Positions 10,804-19,801 of a DNA stretch of 64,000 nt are shown here, piece by piece; positions within the stretch are counted from its first letter, which is position 1, and each line of letters opens with the position of its first letter. Origin of the DNA: Neisseria arctica (GTDB lineage: Bacteria > Pseudomonadota > Gammaproteobacteria > Burkholderiales > Neisseriaceae); the NCBI RefSeq assembly GCF_022870905.1, contig NZ_CP091510.1, positions 930,001 through 994,000 of the forward strand, read 5' to 3'. A model generated the notes under the pieces. The model did no database searches. It was given only the letters and a program-made list of their open reading frames with translations, and had not been told where the DNA came from. A program made the position numbers and the translations under genes.

Positions 10804-12165
10804 ATGCAAACGAGTATTCACTCCAACGAAATTTTGGAAACCGTCAAAATGGTGGCGGATCAAAACTTTGATGTCCGCACCATTACCATCGGTATCGACT
10901 TGCATGACTGCATCCATCCCGATATCGAGGTATTAAACCAAAATATTTACAATAAAATCACTACAATCGGTAAAGATTTAGTAGCTACGGCAAAGCATTT
11001 GTCGGCTAAATACGGTGTTCCGATTGTCAACCAACGTATTTCGGTAACGCCGATTGCACAAATTGCCGCGGCAACCGGTGCCGATAGCTATGTGAGCATT
11101 GCCCAAACTTTGGATAGGGCGGCAAAAGCCATCGGCGTATCGTTCATCGGCGGCTTTTCCGCTTTGGTGCAAAAAGGAATGTCGCAGGCAGACGAAGTAT
11201 TGATCCGTTCGATTCCCGAAGCGATGAAAACCACTGATATCGTGTGTAGCTCGATTAATATCGGCTCGACCCGTGCGGGCATCAATATGGACGCAGTGAA
11301 GCTGGCGGGGGAAACCATTAAACGAACGGCAGAAATTACACCGGAAGGTTTCGGTTGCGCCAAAATCGTGGTGTTTTGCAATGCGGTGGAAGATAACCCT
11401 TTCATGGCAGGTGCATTTCACGGTTCGGGTGAAGCGGGGGCAGTGATTAATGTCGGCGTATCCGGCCCCGGCGTAGTGAAAGCGGCTCTGGAAAATTCCA
11501 ATGCGGTTACTCTAACTGAAGTAGCCGAGGTGGTGAAAAAAACCGCCTTCAAAATTACCCGTGTCGGTGAGCTTATCGGTCATGAAGCCAGTAAAATGCT
11601 GAATATTCCTTTTGGCATTTTGGATTTATCACTTGCTCCGACACCGGCGGTGGGTGATTCGGTGGCGCGTATTTTGGAAGAAATGGGCTTGAGCGTATGC
11701 GGTACGCACGGCACTACGGCTGCTTTAGCTTTGTTAAATGATGCCGTGAAAAAAGGTGGCATGATGGCATCAAGCGCGGTAGGCGGCTTGAGCGGTGCTT
11801 TTATTCCCGTATCGGAAGATGAGGGTATGATTGCTGCTGCCGAAAGCGGTGTGCTCACATTAGATAAATTGGAAGCCATGACCGCGGTTTGTTCGGTAGG
11901 CTTGGATATGGTGGCGGTACCGGGCAGCACGTCGGCGGCTACCATTTCCGGCATTATTGCGGATGAAGCGGCCATCGGTATGATTAACAGTAAAACAACT
12001 GCCGTACGCATTATCCCCGTGCCGGGTAAAGATGTCGGCGATAGCGTGGAATTCGGCGGATTGCTGGGCTATGCGCCGATTATGCCGGTAAAGGAAGGTA
12101 GCTGCGAAATATTTGTAAACCGCGGTGGGCGGATTCCCGCACCGGTGCAATCCATGAAAAACTGA
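10804..12165 (+). CDS. UPF0210 (PFL-like) family protein
   Basis: A 453-residue member of the UPF0210 family, which is related in fold to pyruvate formate-lyase-like proteins but has no assigned reaction. Recognisable stretches are [13 protein letters not shown] near the N-terminus, [19 protein letters not shown] around 140-160 and [12 protein letters not shown] near the end. Start 10804 (ATG directly after an in-frame GTG) has AAGGGG five bases upstream. It is co-transcribed with the preceding ACT-domain gene and followed by a terminator. Confidence 0.9.
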   Translation: MQTSIHSNEILETVKMVADQNFDVRTITIGIDLHDCIHPDIEVLNQNIYNKITTIGKDLVATAKHLSAKYGVPIVNQRISVTPIAQIAAATGADSYVSIAQTLDRAAKAIGVSFIGGFSALVQKGMSQADEVLIRSIPEAMKTTDIVCSSINIGSTRAGINMDAVKLAGETIKRTAEITPEGFGCAKIVVFCNAVEDNPFMAGAFHGSGEAGAVINVGVSGPGVVKAALENSNAVTLTEVAEVVKKTAFKITRVGELIGHEASKMLNIPFGILDLSLAPTPAVGDSVARILEEMGLSVCGTHGTTAALALLNDAVKKGGMMASSAVGGLSGAFIPVSEDEGMIAAAESGVLTLDKLEAMTAVCSVGLDMVAVPGSTSAATISGIIADEAAIGMINSKTTAVRIIPVPGKDVGDSVEFGGLLGYAPIMPVKEGSCEIFVNRGGRIPAPVQSMKN

Positions 12166-12184
12166 TAAAACCGATGATGATATG

Positions 12185-12217
12185 AGGCCGTTTGAATATT
12201 TTTCAGACGGCCTTTTT
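12185..12217 (+). terminator. Terminator after the UPF0237-UPF0210 pair
   Basis: AGGCCGTTTGAA and TTCAGACGGCCT arms (one wobble pair) followed by TTTTT. Confidence 0.85.
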
Positions 12218-12379
12218 AATCGGCTGCATATATTGGCTTTGCTTTTTATATTTGATCCATATATCAGCTAGAATGGGGGCTGTTCCCCTGATGGTTGTTC
12301 TTATCAAATGTCATTTTATTTGCAAGGCCGTCTGAAAGGCATACGAACTATTTATTGTCATATCCATTTATACAGGGTA

Positions 12380-12391
12380 ACTTGCTATAAT
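12380..12391 (+). promoter_or_regulatory. Candidate extended -10 promoter upstream of gshA
   Basis: TTGCTATAAT with a perfect TATAAT at 12386-12391 preceded by TGC; no good -35. It lies about 140 bases before gshA. The 12218-12528 gap also holds two single uptake sequences (near 12325 and 12492) and no gene I can support. Confidence 0.45.
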
Positions 12392-12528
12392 GCGACGGAC
12401 AATACAGTTGTCTTTTGCCTGACGGGTTACCCTAAGCAAAGGATTCTGCTGACTTGCCGTATAGTGTGCCGAATTTCGGTATTTAAGGTTTAGGCCGTCT
12501 GAAAGGCTGATTTTATTAAGGAAAACCA

Positions 12529-13875
12529 ATGTCGCTTCCCGTTATGTCTGAACAATATCTGTCTCGGCTGAAAGCTTTCGAGGCTGTTATTTTGTCCAAC
12601 CAAACCAAAATCGAAGCATGGTTCCGCCAAAAGTGGAGTGAGCATACGCCGCCATTTTACGGTTCGGTTGATATCCGTAATGCCGGATACAAAATGGCTT
12701 CTATTGATATGAATCTGTTTCCCGGCGGTTTTAATAATCTCAACCCGGCGGTAGTGCCGTTGGCGGCTTTGGCTGCACAGAGTGCGGTAGAGCGTGCTTG
12801 CGAAACGGCCAAATCGATTTTGATTGTGCCTGAGAACCATACGCGTAATACGTTTTACCTGCAAAACGTGTATGCATTGAGCAATATTTTGCGTTCGGCA
12901 GGTTTTGAGGTTCGCTTGGGCAGTTTGAATCCTGAAATTACGGAACCTACCGAATTAACCACAGCCTTAGGCGATAAGGTTTTGTTGGAACCTTTGCAAT
13001 ATACGCGCAACCGTGTTCATTTGGCAGACGGCTTTTCGCCTTGTTTGGTGTTGTTGAATAATGATTTGTCCGCAGGTGTACCGGAAATTCTGAATGGCTT
13101 GAGCCAAAAAGTGCTGCCCCCGTTGCACGGTGGCTGGACTTCGCGTCGGAAAACGGCGCATTTTGCCGCCTATAATGAAGTGGCGGCAGAATTTGCCGAA
13201 TTAATCGGCATTGACGAGTGGCAGATTAACCCGTATTTCGAACAAATCAGCGGTTTGAATTTCCAAGACCGTGAGGGTGAAGACGCACTGGCCGATGCGG
13301 TGGAGAGAATGCTGGCAAAGATTCAGGCCAAATACGATGAAAAAGGTATTACCGATAAGCCCTTCGTGATTGTAAAAGCGGATGCCGGCACTTATGGTAT
13401 GGGTGTGATGAGCGTGAAATCGGCAGACGAAATTCGCGGACTCAACCGTAAAAACCGCAATAAAATGGCCAAAGTGAAAGAGGGCCTGGAAGTTAGCGAG
13501 GTTATCGTTCAAGAGGGCATTTATACCTACGAGACCTTAAACGGCGCGGTTTCCGAACCGGTGGTTTATATGGTAGACCGTTTTGTTGTGGGTGGTTTTT
13601 TCCGTGTACACGAAGGCCGCGGCACGGACGAAAATCTCAATGCTTCGGGTATGTTGTTTGTGCCTTTAGAGCAAAACATTCCGGTAGCAGGCGATGAAAG
13701 CGGCGGAGAGGAGCGTTGCAAACGGGTATTTGCCCAATGGGACAGCTTGGGCGTACCGCAAACTAACGGTGATCTTGATTGCGAATGCAACCGACTTTAT
13801 GTTTACGGTGTATTGGCAAGGCTTTCATTGTTAGCCGCAGCATTGGAGCTTGGGCAGCCCCAACCTGCCTCGTAA
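12529..13875 (+). CDS. gshA: Glutamate-cysteine ligase (proteobacterial GshA type found in Neisseria)
   Basis: Makes gamma-glutamylcysteine, the first step of glutathione synthesis. The 448 residues belong to the small family of glutamate-cysteine ligases known from Neisseria and acidithiobacilli, which differs from the E. coli type. An ATP-grasp-like C-terminal half is visible (FVIVKADAGTYGMGVMSV near residue 283, then VIVQEGI and YMVDRFVVGGFFRVHEG). The start has AAGGAAAACCA upstream; a second in-frame ATG is five codons later. The gene stands alone between its own candidate promoter and a terminator. Confidence 0.85.
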   Translation: MSLPVMSEQYLSRLKAFEAVILSNQTKIEAWFRQKWSEHTPPFYGSVDIRNAGYKMASIDMNLFPGGFNNLNPAVVPLAALAAQSAVERACETAKSILIVPENHTRNTFYLQNVYALSNILRSAGFEVRLGSLNPEITEPTELTTALGDKVLLEPLQYTRNRVHLADGFSPCLVLLNNDLSAGVPEILNGLSQKVLPPLHGGWTSRRKTAHFAAYNEVAAEFAELIGIDEWQINPYFEQISGLNFQDREGEDALADAVERMLAKIQAKYDEKGITDKPFVIVKADAGTYGMGVMSVKSADEIRGLNRKNRNKMAKVKEGLEVSEVIVQEGIYTYETLNGAVSEPVVYMVDRFVVGGFFRVHEGRGTDENLNASGMLFVPLEQNIPVAGDESGGEERCKRVFAQWDSLGVPQTNGDLDCECNRLYVYGVLARLSLLAAALELGQPQPAS

Positions 13876-13891
13876 GTACACACTATAAAAA

Positions 13892-13927
13892 CATGCCGTC
13901 TGAAACTTTCAGACGGCATGTTTTTTT
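13892..13927. terminator. Bidirectional terminator between gshA and adhP
   Basis: CATGCCGTCTGAAA and its perfect inverse 1 base apart, followed by seven T. The flank here is AT (ATGCCGTCTGAA), the other uptake-sequence dialect. Confidence 0.9.
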
Positions 13928-13941
13928 ATCTAAATGATAAA

Positions 13942-14970
13942 TTAGTGTTTACAGCATTTTTTCATATCCAACACCATACGGCCTTGGATTTTACCATCGT
14001 GCATTTCTTGGAAAATATCGCCTACCTCATCCAACGCGCGAGTCTGTACCACAGGAACAACCAAACCGCGGGCGCCGAAGTCGAAGGCTTCCGCCAAGTC
14101 TTGGCGTGTGCCGACTAAGGAACCGACAACTTCGATGCCGTCCAAAACAGTGCGCGGAATAGACAAATCCATGGTTTCCACCGGCAGACCGACCGCAACC
14201 ACACGGCCACCTGCGCGAACGCTGTCTACCGCATTATTGAAGGCCACTTTGGATACTGCCGTAACGATAGCGCAATGACTACCGCCATCGGTAATTTCTT
14301 TGATACGGGCGACGACATCTTCTTTAGCGCTGTTGATGACTACTTCAGCGCCTACTTCTTTGGCTAATTGCAGTTTGTCGTCATTAATATCAACGGCAAT
14401 CACGCGCGCACCGAATACTTTAGCGGCGTATTGGACTGCCAAGTTGCCCAAACCACCTGCGCCATACATGGCAATCCATTGGCCGGGACGTACACCTGCT
14501 ACTTTGGTGGCTTTGTAAGTGGTCACACCCGCACAGGTAATCGAGCTGGCTTGGGCCGGATCAAGGTTGGCCGGTACTTTAACCGCATAATCTGCTTCAA
14601 CGACACAATATTCAGCCATGCCGCCGTCTACGGTATAGCCGGCATTTTTTACGGTACGGCATAAGGTTTCACGCCCGCTGTTACAATATTCGCAATGACC
14701 GCAGCTTTGGTAAAGCCAGGCGATGCTGACACGGTCGCCCACTTTCAAACTGGTCACATCGGGCGCGATTTCCTTAACAATGCCTATACCTTCATGACCT
14801 AATACGCGACCGGGTTGTTTGCCGTAATCGCCGGCTGCCACATGAAGGTCGGTATGGCATACACCACAATACTCCACCTCAACCAAAGCCTGGCCGGAGC
14901 CTACTTGGGGAATGTCTTTTTCTACTACTTCTACGCCGTTACAGGCTTGATTGACAACTGCTGCTTTCAT
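13942..14970 (-). CDS. adhP: Zinc-dependent alcohol dehydrogenase (AdhP type)
   Basis: Oxidises primary alcohols with NAD. The 342 residues carry the zinc-site motif [11 protein letters not shown] with the catalytic Cys in CGVCHTDLH (about 36-43), the structural-zinc cysteines in [15 protein letters not shown] (about 92-106) and the NAD fold [13 protein letters not shown] (about 170). This arrangement fits propanol-preferring dehydrogenases. The start at 14970 has AAGGAG upstream, and the 33 extra codons of a longer frame do not resemble the family. It diverges from trpS across about 400 bases. Confidence 0.9.
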   Translation of the reverse strand: MKAAVVNQACNGVEVVEKDIPQVGSGQALVEVEYCGVCHTDLHVAAGDYGKQPGRVLGHEGIGIVKEIAPDVTSLKVGDRVSIAWLYQSCGHCEYCNSGRETLCRTVKNAGYTVDGGMAEYCVVEADYAVKVPANLDPAQASSITCAGVTTYKATKVAGVRPGQWIAMYGAGGLGNLAVQYAAKVFGARVIAVDINDDKLQLAKEVGAEVVINSAKEDVVARIKEITDGGSHCAIVTAVSKVAFNNAVDSVRAGGRVVAVGLPVETMDLSIPRTVLDGIEVVGSLVGTRQDLAEAFDFGARGLVVPVVQTRALDEVGDIFQEMHDGKIQGRMVLDMKKCCKH

Positions 14971-15313
14971 ATCGTTACTCCTTATCAAAAAATATTGGAA
15001 ACCGGTTGAATGAAACAGATGCAATAACCGTTTGATCGTAGTTGTCTTGCGGCAGAATTGCCGTTTCACTCGAAATAAGCAATCTTTTACAAGACGATAT
15101 CAGTATTGCCGAAGTAGGTTGTTGATTCAAATTAAAAATCATAAAGGTTTTTTCAAAGCCGAAAAAATTGGCCAATGTGACTTTATAACGTTATGGTTGG
15201 CGGATAGGGTAGATATGTAAGTTTTGTATCACACACTGTTCTAGTATGTTATCAAACATATGTGTATCTAAAATGTAGGCTTAAATAGTGGTATTTCGCA
15301 TAGCAGTGATGAT

Positions 15314-15324
15314 TTTGCTATAAT
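15314..15324 (+). promoter_or_regulatory. Candidate extended -10 promoter of trpS
   Basis: TTTTGCTATAAT with a perfect TATAAT at 15319-15324 and an upstream TGC; no clear -35. It lies 52 bases before trpS. The remaining 340 bases up to adhP hold no gene I can support. Confidence 0.55.
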
Positions 15325-15376
15325 CAAAGGCTTTAAGAGCCGGCTTTTCAGACGGCCTGCCAATCGGAAAATAATC

Positions 15377-16381
15377 ATGACTAAACGCGTATTGACGGGT
15401 GTTACCACCACAGGTATTCCACATTTGGGCAATTATGTCGGCGCAATCCGCCCCGCCATTCGAGCCAGCCAAGAAGAGAATACCGAATCTTTCTTATTCT
15501 TAGCCGATTACCATGGCCTGATCAAATGCCGTGATCCCGAAATGATTCATCAATCTACGCAGGCTGTTGCCGCTACTTGGTTGGCTTGCGGCTTGGATCC
15601 TGAGCGGACGACTTTTTACCGCCAGTCTGACATTCCCGAAATTATGGAATTAAACTGGATCCTCACCTGTATCACGGCCAAAGGCTTGATGAATCGCGCA
15701 CACGCTTACAAAGCGGCTGTTCAGGCCAACGAAGAAGAGGGTAATGATCCCGATGCAGCGGTCGATATGGGTTTGTTTTGCTATCCGATGTTGATGAGCG
15801 CCGATATTCTGATGTTCCGCGCACATGATGTGCCGGTAGGCCGCGACCAAATCCAACATGTTGAAATGGCACGTGATATTGCAGGACGTTTTAATCATCT
15901 TTACCGTGATTTATTTGTATTGCCCGAAGCCAAAATCGAAGAAAACGTTCAAACTTTGGTAGGCTTGGATGGCCGGAAAATGAGTAAAAGCTACGGTAAT
16001 ACTATTCCGCTTGTTGAAACCGAGAAAAAATTGCAAAAAGCCGTGAATAAAATCGTAACCAATTTGAAAGAGCCGGGAGAGCCCAAAGGTACGGATGAAA
16101 GCCCTTTATTTGAAATCTACAAAGCTTTTGCTACCGAAGAGGAAACCGCCGCTTTTGCCGTTTCTCTTGCCGAGGGTTTAGCTTGGGGAGAAGCCAAAAA
16201 AATATTGGGTGCGAAGCTGAACGAAGAATTAGCCGATAAGCGCGAGCGCTATCACGAGTTGACCGCTAATCCTGCCAAAATCGAAGAAATTTTGTTGGCA
16301 GGTGCTAAAAAAGCACGTGCAGAGGCGCGTGAGCTTTTGACACAAGTGCGCGATGCAGTGGGTATCCGCGTATTGAAGTAA
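15377..16381 (+). CDS. trpS: Tryptophanyl-tRNA synthetase
   Basis: Charges tRNA-Trp. The 334 residues are the normal bacterial length and show the class I signatures [10 protein letters not shown] (HIGH-like, residues 9-18) and [10 protein letters not shown] (KMSKS, near 200), plus the Trp-site stretch [15 protein letters not shown] lies upstream of the ATG. An uptake sequence sits in the leader, and a strong hairpin terminator follows. Confidence 0.97.
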   Translation: MTKRVLTGVTTTGIPHLGNYVGAIRPAIRASQEENTESFLFLADYHGLIKCRDPEMIHQSTQAVAATWLACGLDPERTTFYRQSDIPEIMELNWILTCITAKGLMNRAHAYKAAVQANEEEGNDPDAAVDMGLFCYPMLMSADILMFRAHDVPVGRDQIQHVEMARDIAGRFNHLYRDLFVLPEAKIEENVQTLVGLDGRKMSKSYGNTIPLVETEKKLQKAVNKIVTNLKEPGEPKGTDESPLFEIYKAFATEEETAAFAVSLAEGLAWGEAKKILGAKLNEELADKRERYHELTANPAKIEEILLAGAKKARAEARELLTQVRDAVGIRVLK

Positions 16382-16399
16382 ATTTCTAACAATAGAATG

Positions 16400-16433
16400 A
16401 AAAGGCCGTCTGAAATTTTCAGACGGCCTTTTC
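16400..16433. terminator. Terminator after trpS
   Basis: AAAAGGCCGTCTGAAA and its inverse almost back to back, with flanking A and T runs on both sides. Confidence 0.9.
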
Positions 16434-16602
16434 GTTTTAGAATACCTACAGGTAATTGTTTTTAAAATGGTTTAATATCATTAGAATAGATTTTTAAATG
16501 TTGATTGAATAATAAAATTTTTTATTGGAAAATCTCTGCATCGATAAGGGCATATGAATTTACTCTTCTCATATTTATTGGTCGGGTGTTATTTGAAAAG
16601 TA
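16434..16602. other. Intergenic stretch without visible genes
   Basis: AT-rich DNA between two uptake-sequence terminators. I see nothing else in it. Confidence 0.5.
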
Positions 16603-16642
16603 AACAGTGCCGTCTGAAAAATAGTTTCAGACGGCACTGTTT
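16603..16642. terminator. Terminator downstream of the minus-strand hydrolase operon
   Basis: AACAGTGCCGTCTGAAA and its perfect inverse around a five-base loop. It serves the minus-strand group ending at 16725. Confidence 0.85.
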
Positions 16643-16724
16643 ATCGGCTGTCTTCAAGCAGGTTTGCTTGAATTGGGGGCATGAAGAATACAAATTCGGA
16701 TTGGTTGATAGGACAACACGGTGT

Positions 16725-17354
16725 TTATAAAAAAGCAGGAGCTAAACGGGTAATCGTATCGCGCAGTGCAATTAGTTTGCCGTGGAAGAAATGAGAGGCT
16801 TGGGGTACGGTTATAACAGGAATGTCTTGGACAGCGGCCCATTTCAGCGCATTATTCAGGGGAACGACATCATCGGTTTCGCCGTGAATCAACAAGGTTT
16901 GCGCAGGTACGGGAGAAGCTGGTTCGCTCCGTTCATACATACCGACGGCAGGGCCCATTAACAGTAGTAAATGGGGCGTTCGTGTTTGAGAGGCGAAAAG
17001 TGAGACATAACCGCCAAATGAAAAACCGCCAAGTACAAATTTGGGCGCATCAGGATGTTGGGTACGGGCATAATCGATTACAGCAATACAGTCTTCAGTT
17101 TCACCTTGGCCGTAATCGTGTGTGCCATCGCTGTTGCCCACTCCGCGCAAATTAGGCAGGTAACAATGGAAGCCCAATTGACTGAGTGCTTTGGCAGCGG
17201 TTTGTATTACTTTGTTGGTATTGGTTCCGCCTTGGCGGGGATTGGGATGGTTGATAACCGCCACACCGCAAGCATTACCTTGGGCGGGAATATAAATGGT
17301 TTCCAGCAAACCTGCCGGACCGGGAATCATAATAGGAGTAGGGGCTTTTAGCAT
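16725..17354 (-). CDS. Alpha/beta hydrolase
   Basis: A 209-residue serine hydrolase of the compact dienelactone-hydrolase/KANL3-Tex30-like type. The oxyanion region is NHPNPRQGGT, the nucleophile elbow GFSFGG (Ser near residue 112), the acid Asp lies in HGETDDVVPL and the base His in ASHFFHGK. The substrate cannot be told. It is the last gene of a minus-strand trio, 60 bases after the ferredoxin-like gene. Confidence 0.85.
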   Translation of the reverse strand: MLKAPTPIMIPGPAGLLETIYIPAQGNACGVAVINHPNPRQGGTNTNKVIQTAAKALSQLGFHCYLPNLRGVGNSDGTHDYGQGETEDCIAVIDYARTQHPDAPKFVLGGFSFGGYVSLFASQTRTPHLLLLMGPAVGMYERSEPASPVPAQTLLIHGETDDVVPLNNALKWAAVQDIPVITVPQASHFFHGKLIALRDTITRLAPAFL

Positions 17355-17414
17355 AATGTTTCGTTAATAGGGAGGCCGTCTGAATTTGGGTTAGAGGGGA
17401 ACAGAATACGGTAT

Positions 17415-17747
17415 TTATTCGGATGCCGGCGGATCAATCAATAAACGCTCAACAGCTTTGCCTTGTGCCAAATCTTGGGAAAGAATGTCTTGCAGATCTT
17501 CTTCATCAACATAGGTATACCAGCGGCCTTCAGGATAAATGACCATAGCCGGGCCGGATTCGCAGCGCCCGAGGCAGCCCGTGCTGCTGATACGCAGTTT
17601 GCCCGGGCCGATTAAGCCTTGCTGTTTGGCGCGGCCTTTTAAAAAATCAACTGCTGCATCACCTTCGCCGTTATCGTTACAGCTTTGTTTGCAGTTATCG
17701 TGGCGGGCATTGGTGCAGATAAATAAATGTCGTTCGAAATAGCTCAT
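17415..17747 (-). CDS. Thioredoxin-like [2Fe-2S] ferredoxin
   Basis: A 110-residue protein of the thioredoxin-like 2Fe-2S ferredoxin family. Cluster cysteines are seen in FICTNARHDNCKQSC near the N-terminus and in STGCLGRCESGP around residues 56-62; the C-terminal part (YVDEEDLQDIL) matches the family. The role is electron transfer with an unknown partner. It lies in an operon between the spermidine-synthase-like gene (30 bases upstream, with an uptake sequence in the gap) and the hydrolase gene. Confidence 0.85.
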   Translation of the reverse strand: MSYFERHLFICTNARHDNCKQSCNDNGEGDAAVDFLKGRAKQQGLIGPGKLRISSTGCLGRCESGPAMVIYPEGRWYTYVDEEDLQDILSQDLAQGKAVERLLIDPPASE

Positions 17748-17777
17748 GAGATATCCTGTGGGTGCCGTCTGAAAAGT

Positions 17778-18569
17778 TTATAAAAATAAATTTTTACCGT
17801 TGTTCACATTATGTGATTTTATGGCTGAAAGCATACGCTTGAAATCCAAATTGTATTTTTCGCTCAATTTCTCGGCACGTTTTTTCAGATTGTCGAAATT
17901 TTGTTCGCGCGGAGCGCTTTGAAAAGCAAAAACCGCCATATTCCCGTGGCTTTCTGCAGGCAATTCCAACACACGACCTTCGAAGACGTCAAGCAGGCTT
18001 TCGACAAACCGTTGGTAGCGTTTGTCGCCGCTCCACCAGTTGGTTACGAATATACCGTCCGCCGATAAAGCGCGGCGGCAGTCGGCAAAAAAAGTTTCGC
18101 TTACCAGCGCATCGATAATTTGTTCACCGTCAAAGCCGTCTACCAAAATCACATCAGTACCGCCGCGTACGGTTTTAATATATTCGGCTCCATCTGCCTC
18201 AACGATTTCAAATTGCTCTCCTTCAAACGGCAATTCGAACAAACTGCGCGCGACACTGATAACTTGCGGATTAATATCTACAGCGGTTTGTTTGGTATGC
18301 GGCAGATAAGCATCAATCCAGCGTGCAAACGAACCGCCGCCCAAGCCGATTTGGGTGATATGCCTGGGTTCCTTTTCGGCAAACAGCAGCCAAGCCATCA
18401 TAGCGCGGCTGTAAGACAATACCAATTCGGCAGGGTAATCCAGATTCATAGAGCTTTGAATTGTGGCGCTGCCTAAATGCAGCGAGCGGATGTTGCCTTC
18501 TTCGGAAATACCTACTTCGGGCAATTCGAATTTCTGTGCCCTAAGGCGGCGGTAGGGATGTTGTGCCAT
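17778..18569 (-). CDS. Spermidine-synthase-like (SpeE-fold) protein
   Basis: A 263-residue Rossmann protein of the polyamine aminopropyltransferase fold: the nucleotide motif is QIGLGGGSFARWI (about 74-86), followed by VDINPQV, ADGAEYI and VDGFDGEQI. In true spermidine synthases a conserved acid in the DG(F/G)DG region and a Tyr act on the amine; without an alignment I cannot say whether the active site is complete. It starts the minus-strand trio. The ornithine decarboxylase 17 kb away suggests polyamine metabolism but is no proof of a link. Confidence 0.75.
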   Translation of the reverse strand: MAQHPYRRLRAQKFELPEVGISEEGNIRSLHLGSATIQSSMNLDYPAELVLSYSRAMMAWLLFAEKEPRHITQIGLGGGSFARWIDAYLPHTKQTAVDINPQVISVARSLFELPFEGEQFEIVEADGAEYIKTVRGGTDVILVDGFDGEQIIDALVSETFFADCRRALSADGIFVTNWWSGDKRYQRFVESLLDVFEGRVLELPAESHGNMAVFAFQSAPREQNFDNLKKRAEKLSEKYNLDFKRMLSAIKSHNVNNGKNLFL

Positions 18570-18741
18570 AGATGAAAGCGATGGATATAAAGACGTTTAT
18601 TTTAATACAAATCAGCTTTGCAGACAGATTTTTATCAGAAAAGGTAACTGGATTTATACTTTGTATAGCTTAATCTGAAAAATAATTCAGATAAAAAACA
18701 TGATATTATATTAAATTTGTAAAATTTTTTACCGATATCGC

Positions 18742-18770
18742 TTGCCAATGTTAAAAAAAATAGGCATAAT
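18742..18770 (+). promoter_or_regulatory. Promoter of tRNA-Thr
   Basis: TTGCCA at 18742-18747 and CATAAT at 18765-18770 with a 17-base spacer, 13 bases before the tRNA. Confidence 0.7.
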
Positions 18771-18783
18771 GCGTGCTTCTTTA

Positions 18784-18859
18784 GCCGGTATAGCTCAGTT
18801 GGTAGAGCAGCTGACTTGTAATCAGAAGGTCCCGAGTTCGACTCTTGGTGCCGGCACCA
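18784..18859 (+). tRNA. tRNA-Thr(TGT)
   Basis: 76 bases with an encoded CCA end. The acceptor arms are GCCGGTA and TGCCGGC, the D-arm contains AGCTCAGTTGGTAGAGC, the anticodon loop is CTTGTAA (anticodon TGT), and the T-arm contains GTTCGAC. Its 3' end directly borders prophage DNA, which makes it the probable attachment site. Confidence 0.95.
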
Positions 18860-18874
18860 AGAAATTCAATAAAG

Positions 18875-18940
18875 ATAAGGCTTTCCGCAGGATGTGGTGC
18901 ATTTTTGGTGCAGCAGTCTGAAAGAAAGCCTTATTTTTTA
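18875..18940 (+). other. Inverted repeat and direct repeats at the presumed left attachment site
   Basis: ATAAGGCTTTC at 18875-18885 is inverted at 18924-18934 and followed by six T. Between them TGGTGCA occurs at 18895-18901 and 18906-18912, 11 bases (one helical turn) apart, echoing TGGTGCC in the tRNA end. This could be a terminator for the tRNA and a set of recombinase arm sites; both readings are inference. Confidence 0.45.
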
Positions 18941-18943
18941 TCA

Positions 18944-19126
18944 TTAGCCAATACGATGTCTTTCGACCCATAGGTCTACTTCCTTTTTCGACCACAATTT
19001 CTTTTTAGGGGATATGCTTCTCTCCGGTGGGAAATCTGCACGTTTGGCATAAGTGCGCAAAAAATAGGGGCGTTTAATCCGTAATAGTTCTGCGCAATCG
19101 TTTGCGTCGTAATATTGTTGTGCCAT
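18944..19126 (-). CDS. AlpA-like helix-turn-helix protein, putative excisionase
   Basis: A 60-residue DNA-binding protein with the winged-helix pattern of AlpA/excisionase proteins: YDANDCAELLRIKRPYFLR for the helix-turn-helix and KKLWSKKEVDLWVERHR for the wing and last helix. The ATG at 19126 has GGAG six bases upstream. It is the last gene of the left operon, next to the tRNA, the place where lambda has xis; its assignment as excisionase rests on that position. Confidence 0.7.
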   Translation of the reverse strand: MAQQYYDANDCAELLRIKRPYFLRTYAKRADFPPERSISPKKKLWSKKEVDLWVERHRIG

Positions 19127-19171
19127 TTGTTGCTCCAATAATAAAACAGGCCGCTTGTATGCGGCCTTGGA

Positions 19172-19801
19172 TTAATCTTGATTAATGTATGGTTTAAGGT
19201 CGGGCGGGGTGTAGCTCCCGCCTTTTTTGATTTTGCCGTTGTCGTCAAATACCGGCTGCCCATCAACAAACTTGCTCCAGTTTGAGCGGTTGACTTCGGA
19301 TAGAGCTTTATCAATATCAAAGCCCATCATATAGCCAACGCCAAGCGCGGTTACGATTTGATCGCACAGGGCATCCAGTAACTCCACTTGCCGGCTTTTG
19401 CTTTCGCGGATTAACTCAACCGCTTTAAGGTTTGCTGATTCGCAAGCTTTAAAATTTTGCGCATTATTTGCAAGATGCTTCCCTAGGTTACTACCGCGCA
19501 TAATTGCTTCAAACATTTCCGCTATTTCTTCGATGTGGCAGCCAAGTTGCACGGAAATATCTTTCTGTTCCGGCTTGGGTTTGGCCGCCTTGAACCAATC
19601 TAAAATGTCAGATAACAGCGGATCATGTGATTTTTTACTTTGTTTCCACGCTTCCCGCGCCATGAACAATCCGAATTCCATGGTAAATTCTCGATGCTCT
19701 TCCGGGATATCGTATTGATTCTCGCGCAAATAAGGAAGAAGCCATGCTTCAAAGCGACGGTACTCTTCTGGAATAATATCTGATGTATTTTCTTTTATCA
19801 T
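19172..19801 (-). CDS. MazG/PRA-PH-type all-alpha NTP pyrophosphohydrolase-like protein
   Basis: A 209-residue protein whose C-terminal half resembles phage and bacterial PRA-PH/MazG-like nucleotide pyrophosphohydrolases: acidic metal-binding helices HIEEIAEMFEAI (about residue 88) and ELLDALCDQIVTALG (about 140), then the family tail EVNRSNWSKFVDG and KKGGSYTPPDL. Such enzymes hydrolyse NTPs to NMP and pyrophosphate, sometimes modified or stress nucleotides. The substrate here is unknown. The start overlaps the methyltransferase stop by four bases (ATGA), so the two are translationally coupled. Confidence 0.75.
   Translation of the reverse strand: MIKENTSDIIPEEYRRFEAWLLPYLRENQYDIPEEHREFTMEFGLFMAREAWKQSKKSHDPLLSDILDWFKAAKPKPEQKDISVQLGCHIEEIAEMFEAIMRGSNLGKHLANNAQNFKACESANLKAVELIRESKSRQVELLDALCDQIVTALGVGYMMGFDIDKALSEVNRSNWSKFVDGQPVFDDNGKIKKGGSYTPPDLKPYINQD

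Noticed and set aside
12308..12493. 61-codon plus-strand frame upstream of gshA
   Set aside because: It crosses an uptake sequence and a promoter-like TATAAT, has no ribosome site and no family resemblance.
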